Source of the DNA: Myxococcales bacterium
GTDB taxonomy: Bacteria > Myxococcota > Myxococcia > Myxococcales > Anaeromyxobacteraceae
DNA length: 5,553 nt
Reading direction: 5' to 3'
Assembly: GCA_021848865.1 (NCBI GenBank)
Contig: JAJZTO010000201.1
Location: 1 to 5,553 of the forward strand
This document shows, one piece after another, positions 1-5,553 of this stretch (within the stretch, counting starts at the first letter, position 1; the number at the start of each line of letters is the position of its first letter). The notes beneath the pieces were generated by a model. That model did not search any database and was not told the origin of the DNA. It worked only from the letters and a program-made list of their open reading frames with translations. The translations under genes and the position numbers were made by a program.

Positions 1-586
1 CGAGGTAGAGCCGCAGCGCCTCGGCGGCCGGGCCGCCCAGCGGGACCAGCCGCTCCTTCGAGCCCTTCCCGCGCGCCAGCACCATGCGGGTCTCGAGGTG
101 GAGGTCGTTCACGGAGAGCGACACCAGCTCGGAGACCCGCAGGCCGGTGGCGTAGAGCAGCTCCAGCATGGCCCGGTCGCGCCGGCCGGCGGGGGTGCGC
201 GGGTCGGGGGCGGCCAGCAGCCGCTCCACCTCCCCGGCCGGGAGGACGTGGGGGAGCTTGCGGCCGGGGCGCGGCGACTCGACGTCCTCGGTAGGGTCCA
301 GGGCGGCGAGCTTCTCGTCCACCAGGGTCCGGTGCAGGCCGCGGATGGCGGAGAGGGCCCGGGCCTGGGAGCGGCCCCCCACCCCGGCCGCGAGCAGGCC
401 GCGCAGGTGGGCCTCGAGGTGCGGGCGGCGCACCTCGGTCCAGGCGGTCACGCCCTGGCGCCCCAGGTCGTCGATCCAGCGGCGCAAATCGCGCCCGTAG
501 GCCTCGACGGTGTTGGCGGCGAGCCCCTTCTCCAGCCGGAGCCGGGAGAGGAAGAGGTCCAGGGCGGGTTCGAGCGGCGAGGCCAC
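1..586 (-). CDS. xerD: Tyrosine site-specific recombinase XerD (partial, C-terminus beyond left edge)
   Basis: XerD-type tyrosine recombinase. In this family XerC and XerD act at dif sites near the terminus to resolve chromosome dimers, under FtsK control at the septum. From a GTG at 584-586, 195 residues are visible before the window ends; the family is usually about 300. Residues 5-90 form the N-terminal SAM-like core-binding domain, with the typical LEKGLAANTVEAYGRDL stretch at 18-34. The catalytic domain starts near 110. It shows the first catalytic arginine (R150, in ATGLRVSEL) and the beta-hairpin lysine (K174, in GKGSKERLVPLG). The HxxR, H/W and nucleophilic tyrosine motifs lie outside the window. 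These motifs and the N-terminal spacing fit E. coli XerD better than XerC, but the pair is hard to separate from a fragment. The GTG gives an N-terminus of normal length, although no clear Shine-Dalgarno precedes it. It lies 44 bases after the yciO-like stop, probably in the same operon. No integron or phage genes are adjacent, which favours the housekeeping role. Confidence 0.93.
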   Translation of the reverse strand, partial: MASPLEPALDLFLSRLRLEKGLAANTVEAYGRDLRRWIDDLGRQGVTAWTEVRRPHLEAHLRGLLAAGVGGRSQARALSAIRGLHRTLVDEKLAALDPTEDVESPRPGRKLPHVLPAGEVERLLAAPDPRTPAGRRDRAMLELLYATGLRVSELVSLSVNDLHLETRMVLARGKGSKERLVPLGGPAAEALRLYL

Positions 587-630
587 AGGGCGACGATAGC
601 GCCCCGGCGCGCCGGCGCCAGGATCCGGCC

Positions 631-1254
631 CTACGCCAGGATGTCCGCGGCGTCGCCCTTGCCCTGGCGCACCACCCGCGGCTCGGGGCCGGTGAGGTCG
701 ATGACGGTGGAGGGCTCGTTGGGCTTGTAGCCGCCGTCGAGGATCAGGTCGAGCCCGTGGCCCAGCCGCTCCTTGATGTCGTGGGCGTCGATGAGCACCT
801 CGCCCTCGGGCGTCGCCGCCGAGGTGGAGATCACCGGGTGCTCCAGCCGGCGCACGATCTCCAGGGCGATGGGGCTCTCCGGCAGCCGGATGCCCACCGT
901 CTTCTGGCGGCGCAGCAGGAGATCGGGGACCAGCCGCGTCGCCGGCAGGACGAAGGTGAACGGGCCGGGCGTCTTGCGGCGCAGCACGCGGTAGGCGGCG
1001 TTCTCGACGATGGCGTAGCGCGACACCTCGGCGAGGTCGGCGCAGATGAAGGACAGCTCGTGGTCGCGGGGGAGCTGCTTCAGCTGGTAGATGCGCTCGA
1101 TGGCCCGCTTGTCGAAGAGGTCGCAGCCGATGCCGTAGTAGGTGTCGGTCGGGAAGGCCACCAGCCCGCCGGCGGCGAGCTGCGCCACCGCGCGCTCCAC
1201 CAGCCGCGGCTGGGGGTGGACCGGGTCGATCTCGACGATGGGCGCCGCGGCCAT
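631..1254 (-). CDS. yciO: YciO-like protein of the YrdC/Sua5/YciO family
   Basis: A complete 207-residue YrdC-fold protein, close in length to E. coli YciO. The family marks are PTDTYYGIGCD at 35-45, TPGPFT at 95-100, VGIRLPESPIA at 120-130, a PSTVIDL strand at 181-187 and the C-terminal VVRQGKGD at 194-201. It resembles YciO rather than TsaC/Sua5 in its opening (DPVHPQPRLVERAV, compare E. coli HPDNPQQRLINQAV), in KQLPRDH, and in DLILDGGY. TsaC/Sua5 enzymes make threonylcarbamoyl-AMP for tRNA t6A and use KxR and SxN residues. Here the KxR position reads K59-Q60-L61, and the STSAN position reads STSAA (143-147), so the R and N are missing. E. coli YciO is known not to replace TsaC. I therefore would not call this a threonylcarbamoyl-AMP synthase without testing; nucleotide or RNA binding is likely, but the function is unclear. 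The ATG at 1252-1254 fits the YciO N-terminus; only a weak AGAAG lies upstream. It sits 62 bases after glnD and 44 before xerD. Confidence 0.9.
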   Translation of the reverse strand: MAAAPIVEIDPVHPQPRLVERAVAQLAAGGLVAFPTDTYYGIGCDLFDKRAIERIYQLKQLPRDHELSFICADLAEVSRYAIVENAAYRVLRRKTPGPFTFVLPATRLVPDLLLRRQKTVGIRLPESPIALEIVRRLEHPVISTSAATPEGEVLIDAHDIKERLGHGLDLILDGGYKPNEPSTVIDLTGPEPRVVRQGKGDAADILA

Positions 1255-1316
1255 GCGCTACTTCTACACGACCGTCCGGGATTCGGGAACAGCGTGGCGC
1301 GTGCGCCCGGGGGCCC

Positions 1317-4106
1317 TCAGCTCCGCTGCAGCGCCGCGGTGAGCGCCGCCACCACCTGCTCCGCCCGCTCGCCCTCCAGCCGCTTCCCCTCGTCGGTGCG
1401 GACGTAGAAGGCGTCGGCGGCCCGGTGCCCCTCGGTGGAGATGCGCGCCAGGTCCACCGTCAGCCCCAGCTCGAAGAAGGTCCGGGCCAGGGTGTGCAGC
1501 AGCCCCATCCGGTCCACCGTGAAGACGTCCACCACCGAGGCGTCGCGGGAGCTGTCGTTGTCGATGACCACCTTGGTGGCCACCCGCGGCAGCGGCTTGG
1601 CGATGGGCGACTCGCGCAGCTTGCGGGCCACCAGCGACTCCAGCGCCTCCTCGCCGGTGAGCACCCGCCGCAGGTCGGCGCGGGCCGCCCGCCACCGGGC
1701 CGGCTCCAGGGCCCCGCCCTCGGGGCCGCGCACCTCGAAGACGTCGAGCGCCCGGCCGGCCAGCCAGCCGAAGCGCGGCTCGTCGTCGCGGGTCGAGAAC
1801 ACCTCGGCCCGCTGGATGTCGATGCCGTCGGCCGCCAGCACCCCGGCCACCAGCGCCAGCAGCCCGGGCCGGTCGGGCGCGGTGAGCGTCAGCTCGGAGA
1901 TGCCGCGGTCCGGCCGGTGGCGGATGGCGGCGGCGAAGGGGAGCCGCCGGCCCCGCCGGAGCAGGTGCAGGTGGCGCGGCGCCTTGCGCGGCGACTCGGT
2001 GACGAAGTAGCGCGGCGGCATCGCCTCCAGGAACTTCTCGGCCAGCCGCGGCTCGGCGCGCCCGGCCAGCAGCTCCGCCACCCGGGCCCGCCCCGCCGCC
2101 TCCGCCGTCCCCGGCTCGGGCCGGCGCCGGACCCCGCCGGCCATGGCGGCGCGGGTCTTGGTGTACAGCTCCTTCAGCAGCCGCGCCTTCCAGTCGGTCC
2201 AGGTGCGGGGCCCGACCGTGGCGATGTCGGCGTAGGTGAGGAGGTAGAGCTTCTCCAGCCGGTCGATGGTCCCGCACTCCTCGGCGAAGGCGTGGATCAG
2301 GTCGGGGTCGGAGAGGTCGCGCCGCTGGGCGACGGAGGACATCCGCAGGTGCTTCGCCACCAGCCACTCGACGTCGGAGGCGTCGGACGGGTCGATGGCC
2401 ATGCGGACGCAGGCGGCGGCGGCGATCTCGGCGCCCCGCGCGGCGTGGTCCCCCATCCCCTTGCCGATGTCGTGGAAGAGCGTGCCGAGGTAGAGCCCCA
2501 GCGGCCGCTCCAGCCGCTGCATCAGCGGCCCGAGCTCGTCCTCCTGCACGTCGCCGGCGCGCAGCGCCAGCAGCCGGCGCACCGCGAAGAGGCTGTGCAC
2601 GTCCACCGTGTACACGTGGTAGACGTCGATCTGCCGGCGCGCCGTCACCCGCGCGAACTCGGGCAGCACCCGCGGCAGCACCCCCAGCTCCTGCATGGTG
2701 GAGAGGAAGCGGCCGCGCGTGCCCGGGCGCATCAGCCCGGCGAGCAGCTCCTGGTCCGCCTCCCGGTCGCCGCCGGCCCCGCCCCGCTCGGCGGCCGCCA
2801 GGGTCGCCTGGTCCCGGGCGTAGGAGTACAGCTCCAGCCCCTCCCGGTCGGCGGTGGTGAAGAGCCGCACCAGGGCCGCCGCGGAGCGCCGCAGCACGTC
2901 CTTGTCCGCCACCGTGAGCCGGCCGCGGAAGACCTTGAACTCGCCGCCGGGGATGAGCCACCCGCCCCGCGACGGGGTGCCGCTGCGCTCGGCGCCGGTC
3001 ATGGCGGCGGGCGCGGGCACCTGGCGCCAGGCCGCCGCCTGCATCGGCTCCAGCGCCCGGTCGACGATGGCGTCGCAGGCCACCAGGATTGTCTTGGCCG
3101 CCAGGTAGTAGTGGCGCATGCACTGCTCGACGGCGCTCCCCTCCGGACCGTCGGCGTAGCCCAGGAAGGCCGCCACCTGCGGCTGGACGTCGAAGGTGAG
3201 CTGGTCGGCCTTGCGCCGGGCCAGGTGGTGCAGCTCGTTGCGGACGCGCCAGACGAAGTCGCGGGCGCGCCGCAGGTCCTTGATCTCCCGCTCCGGGAGG
3301 ATGGCCCGCGAGAGCAGCTCGGTGACGCCGGCCACCTTCCAGCGGGCCCGGGCGATCCACAGCGCCGCCTGCAGGTCGCGCAGGCCGCCCTCCGACTGCT
3401 TCACGTTGGGCTCGAGCAGGTAGAGCGAGTCGCCGAACTTCTCCCGGCGCTGGCGCATCTCGGCGATCTTCTCGGTGACGAAGCCGTCCACCCGCGACTG
3501 CGACAGGCCGTGGAGCTGCTCCCGCTCCAGCTCCCGGAAGAGCCGGGGGTCCCCCGCCAGGTAGCGCAGGTCGAGCAGCGCGGTCCGCACCGTCTGGTCC
3601 TGCTGTGCCAGGGCCTCGCAGGCGGCCAGGTCCCGCACCCCGTAGCCGACCTCCAGCCCCAGGTCCCAGAGCGCGTAGAGGAAGCGCTCGCTGGCCTCGC
3701 GGGTGAAGGCGTCGGGCTCGCCGGGGCCGTGGAGCAGCAGCAGGTCGAGGTCGCTGTAGGGGGCGAGCTCCCGCCGCCCGTACCCGCCCAGGGCCACCAG
3801 GGCGATGGGCGAGGCCGGCGCCGCCTTGCGTCCCCGCCCCTTCCCCTTCGCCGACTTCCCGGCGGCGGGCGCGGCCGCCAGCGCCCGCTCCCAGAGCATC
3901 ACCACGATGCGGTCGGTGGCGGCGCTCTGGAGCCGGACCACGGTGTGGCCGCTGGCGCCGCCGCGGTGCAGCGCCTCGAGGTGCTTGCGGGCCGCCGCCA
4001 GGTCGGCCTTGGCGTCGCCGGTGAGCGGCGGCAGCTCCGGCAGCCGCTCCTCGTACTCGTAGGGGCGCGGCGCGGGCAGGGTGGCGAGGCCGGTGTCGGA
4101 TCGCAT
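1317..4106 (-). CDS. glnD: Bifunctional [protein-PII] uridylyltransferase / uridylyl-removing enzyme GlnD
   Basis: Cytoplasmic nitrogen sensor that uridylylates PII proteins (GlnB/GlnK) when glutamine is low and removes UMP when glutamine is high, thereby controlling glutamine synthetase and nitrogen gene expression. The complete frame is 929 residues, slightly longer than E. coli GlnD (890). The order of domains is canonical. The nucleotidyltransferase motif GGYGRRELAPYSDLDLLLL is at 107-125, with metal-binding D119 and D121. The helical UTase region carries EPNVKQSEGGLRDLQAALW at 232-250. The HD hydrolase domain spans about 497-640, with HVYTVDVHS at 497-505, LFHDIGKG at 543-550 (H545, D546) and KHLRMSSVAQRRDLSDPDLI at 585-604. 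Two ACT domains follow at about 736-815 (TAPDRPGLLALVAGVLA) and 857-929 (TVDRMGLLHTLARTF). Both active sites look intact, so both activities are expected. An Ala/Lys/Arg-rich insert at about 78-99 lies just before the first motif. The ATG at 4104-4106 follows the amidase stop by 25 bases and lacks a visible Shine-Dalgarno. No rival start is evident. Confidence 0.97.
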   Translation of the reverse strand: MRSDTGLATLPAPRPYEYEERLPELPPLTGDAKADLAAARKHLEALHRGGASGHTVVRLQSAATDRIVVMLWERALAAAPAAGKSAKGKGRGRKAAPASPIALVALGGYGRRELAPYSDLDLLLLHGPGEPDAFTREASERFLYALWDLGLEVGYGVRDLAACEALAQQDQTVRTALLDLRYLAGDPRLFRELEREQLHGLSQSRVDGFVTEKIAEMRQRREKFGDSLYLLEPNVKQSEGGLRDLQAALWIARARWKVAGVTELLSRAILPEREIKDLRRARDFVWRVRNELHHLARRKADQLTFDVQPQVAAFLGYADGPEGSAVEQCMRHYYLAAKTILVACDAIVDRALEPMQAAAWRQVPAPAAMTGAERSGTPSRGGWLIPGGEFKVFRGRLTVADKDVLRRSAAALVRLFTTADREGLELYSYARDQATLAAAERGGAGGDREADQELLAGLMRPGTRGRFLSTMQELGVLPRVLPEFARVTARRQIDVYHVYTVDVHSLFAVRRLLALRAGDVQEDELGPLMQRLERPLGLYLGTLFHDIGKGMGDHAARGAEIAAAACVRMAIDPSDASDVEWLVAKHLRMSSVAQRRDLSDPDLIHAFAEECGTIDRLEKLYLLTYADIATVGPRTWTDWKARLLKELYTKTRAAMAGGVRRRPEPGTAEAAGRARVAELLAGRAEPRLAEKFLEAMPPRYFVTESPRKAPRHLHLLRRGRRLPFAAAIRHRPDRGISELTLTAPDRPGLLALVAGVLAADGIDIQRAEVFSTRDDEPRFGWLAGRALDVFEVRGPEGGALEPARWRAARADLRRVLTGEEALESLVARKLRESPIAKPLPRVATKVVIDNDSSRDASVVDVFTVDRMGLLHTLARTFFELGLTVDLARISTEGHRAADAFYVRTDEGKRLEGERAEQVVAALTAALQRS

Positions 4107-4131
4107 GCGGCGGAGGGAATATAGCGGCGGG

Positions 4132-5553
4132 TCAGCGGGCCGCCACCCGGGCCTGGCCTCGCGCGAAGGTGTCCACCGCCCGGGCCACCGAGGTGGCGAC
4201 GGTGTCCTGGAAGCGCGGGTCCTTGAGCCGCTTCTCCTCGACGCGGTTCGAGATGAAGGCGGTCTCCACCAGCACCGCCGGCATCCGGGCCCCCAGCAGG
4301 ACGTAGAACAGGGCGCTCTTCACGCCCAGGTCGCGGACGGAGCCGGTCCGCTGCCGGATCCCGGACACCAGGTCCCGTTGCACCAGCCGGGCCAGCCGCT
4401 GCGAGGGCTCGGCGCTCGACTGGGCGTCGAGGTCGGCGAGGATGCGCCGAACCTCCGGCCCCTCGCCGGCCTCGTCGGAGAGGGCGCCGTTCTCGCGGGC
4501 CGCCAGCCGGCGGGCGTACCGGTCGTCGGCGACGTTTAGCACGAAGGTCTCGGTGCCGCGCCGGTCGCGGCGCGGGTGGGCGTTGGCGTGGATGGAGATG
4601 AAGAGGTCGCCCTTCCGCTCGTTGGCGAACCAGGTGCGCTGGTCGAGCCGCAGGTACCGGTCGTCCTTGCGGGTGAGCAGCACCTCGTACCCCCGCTCCT
4701 GCAGCCTCGCCTGGAGCCGCCTGGCGATGGCCAGGGTCACGTCCTTCTCGCGCACGCGGGTGGGGCCGATGGCTCCGCTGTCGTGGCCACCGTGGCCGGC
4801 GTCCACGATGATCCGGTGGATGGGCTGGCGGTCGGCGAGCTCGGCCCCGAGGGGCGCGCCGGCGGGGGCCGGACGCTCCGGGGGCGCCGGCGCCGGCGCG
4901 GCCGCGGGCCGCGCCGCGCCCACGTCGATGAGCAGCTGGGGCGGATCCTGCAGGGCCGCGACCCGCACGTCCTGGTCGCCGCGCAGGTCGAGCACCACCC
5001 GGACGGTGTCGGGGCCGTTCTGGCCGGTGCGCACCCGCTCGACCAGGCCGTCGCCGATGGGGTGGGCCGCCGCGGCCCCCTCCAGCACGGCGCCTGGGAT
5101 GTCGATGGCCACGCGCCGGGGGTGGGTGGCGTCGGCCGCGATCTCCTGCCGGGTGAAGCCGGCCGGCCGGGAGAGGGCGATGGCCACGCGGGTCGAGTCG
5201 GGGCTGGACCAGGAGTGGATCTCGGCGACGCGCAGCGGCTCCTCCGCCGCCGCCTCGGGCCGGGGCTCGAAGGGGCGCGGGCTGGGGCGGGCCGCGTCCT
5301 CCTCCCCGGCCGCCAGCGCCTTGATCAGCGCCTCGTCGAGCGGCCCGTCGTCCGGCTCCTCGGCGGGCTCCGGGTCCGGGACGCGAGGCGCGGGGGCGGC
5401 GGGCCGGGCGGGCTGGCGCGCCGACCGGGCCAGGGCCTTCTTCCGGGCGGGGCGCGGCTCGCCGTCGCCCGCCTCGCGCCGGACCGCGGCGGCGAAGGCG
5501 GCCGCCTCGCGGCTGCCCGCCCTGCGCGCCCGGGCGGCGAGCCGCAGCGCCTC
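4132..5553 (-). CDS. amiC: N-acetylmuramoyl-L-alanine amidase, AMIN + Amidase_3 (partial, N-terminus beyond right edge)
   Basis: Zinc amidase of the AmiA/B/C type, which cuts the bond between N-acetylmuramic acid and L-alanine to split septal peptidoglycan in the periplasm. The frame is open to the right edge, giving 473 visible residues. A GTG at 5185-5187 is an internal valine inside the AMIN domain, not the start. Numbering from the edge, 1-30 is an Ala/Arg-rich helical stretch that could be the end of a repeat domain; 31-105 is a Pro/Ala/Glu-rich linker; 106-212 is an AMIN domain (IHSWSSPDSTRVAIAL), which in this family targets septal wall; 213-240 is a second Pro/Ala linker. Amidase_3 runs from about 245 to 462. 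The zinc ligands are H254 (VDAGHGGHDSG), E269 (REKD) and H322 (ISIHANAH), and the catalytic glutamate is E430 (VLVETAFISN). A helical insert at about 351-385 resembles the blocking helix of AmiB/AmiC. The signal peptide would lie off the window. A rare CTA codon occurs at 4537-4539. The symbol is family-level. Confidence 0.94.
   Translation of the reverse strand, partial: EALRLAARARRAGSREAAAFAAAVRREAGDGEPRPARKKALARSARQPARPAAPAPRVPDPEPAEEPDDGPLDEALIKALAAGEEDAARPSPRPFEPRPEAAAEEPLRVAEIHSWSSPDSTRVAIALSRPAGFTRQEIAADATHPRRVAIDIPGAVLEGAAAAHPIGDGLVERVRTGQNGPDTVRVVLDLRGDQDVRVAALQDPPQLLIDVGAARPAAAPAPAPPERPAPAGAPLGAELADRQPIHRIIVDAGHGGHDSGAIGPTRVREKDVTLAIARRLQARLQERGYEVLLTRKDDRYLRLDQRTWFANERKGDLFISIHANAHPRRDRRGTETFVLNVADDRYARRLAARENGALSDEAGEGPEVRRILADLDAQSSAEPSQRLARLVQRDLVSGIRQRTGSVRDLGVKSALFYVLLGARMPAVLVETAFISNRVEEKRLKDPRFQDTVATSVARAVDTFARGQARVAAR

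Noticed and set aside
1..586. Integrase of a mobile element rather than housekeeping XerD
   Set aside because: The N-terminal and catalytic motifs match XerD, base composition matches its neighbours, and no att-like repeats or mobile genes are nearby within the window. The missing C-terminus leaves slight doubt.
98..730. Plus-strand frame opposite xerD and the end of the yciO-like gene
   Set aside because: It spans two real minus-strand genes and the gap between them, and has low-complexity composition without family motifs.
1255..1316. Possible terminator between glnD and the yciO-like gene
   Set aside because: Only short GC stems such as GGCG-CACG-CGCC are present and no U-run follows, so there is no support for an intrinsic terminator.
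757..1407. Plus-strand frame opposite the yciO-like gene and the glnD end
   Set aside because: Antisense to a conserved YrdC-fold protein; composition is that of a shadow frame.
1264..3360. 698-codon minus-strand frame overlapping glnD in another phase
   Set aside because: The product is Arg/Gly/Ala/Pro-rich with no domain, and overlaps the conserved HD and ACT domains of glnD. It is a shadow frame.
1425..4124. 899-codon open frame on the plus strand across glnD
   Set aside because: It lies antisense to a clearly real glnD with all domains intact. Its translation is low-complexity (Gly, Arg, His, Gln, Pro, Val rich) with no recognisable family; long antisense frames are expected where third positions are almost always G or C.
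4132..5187. Amidase starting at the GTG at 5185-5187
   Set aside because: Translation upstream stays open to the window edge and supplies the first strand of the AMIN domain (IHSWSSPDSTRVAIAL), so this GTG is an internal valine codon.

Overview
The window is strongly GC-rich, with codon third positions nearly saturated in G/C, and is packed with minus-strand genes. It looks like chromosomal DNA of a high-GC bacterium. The codon use, the domain styles and the order amidase, glnD, Sua5/YciO-type gene, xerD suggest a myxobacterium-like organism, perhaps Anaeromyxobacter. That assignment is inference from general familiarity; no marker in the window proves it.

All four genes are read on the minus strand, so the transcriptional order runs from right to left. 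(1) 4132 to beyond 5553 is a secreted-type N-acetylmuramoyl-L-alanine amidase (Amidase_3 with an upstream AMIN domain), open at the right edge so that its true N-terminus is missing. (2) 1317-4106 is glnD, a complete bifunctional PII uridylyltransferase/uridylyl-removing enzyme. (3) 631-1254 is a YrdC-fold protein that resembles E. coli YciO more than the tRNA-modifying TsaC/Sua5 enzymes. (4) 586 to below 1 is the N-terminal two thirds of a XerD-type tyrosine recombinase, cut by the left edge.

The gaps are 25, 62 and 44 bases and contain no convincing terminator or classical sigma-70 promoter, so one polycistronic transcript is plausible. The products act in different processes: septal wall splitting (amidase), nitrogen-status signalling through PII (GlnD), an unclear nucleotide/RNA-related role (YciO-like) and chromosome dimer resolution (XerD). 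The amidase and XerD both serve the end of cell division. The link with glnD and yciO is probably only shared transcription.

No RNA gene, CRISPR array, insertion sequence, long repeat or foreign-looking segment was seen. The long open frames on the plus strand and in other minus frames are shadows caused by high GC. This is an ordinary core-genome region. I found no evidence for a new system; the points most worth checking are the degenerate catalytic motifs of the YciO-like protein and a probable regulatory helix in the amidase.
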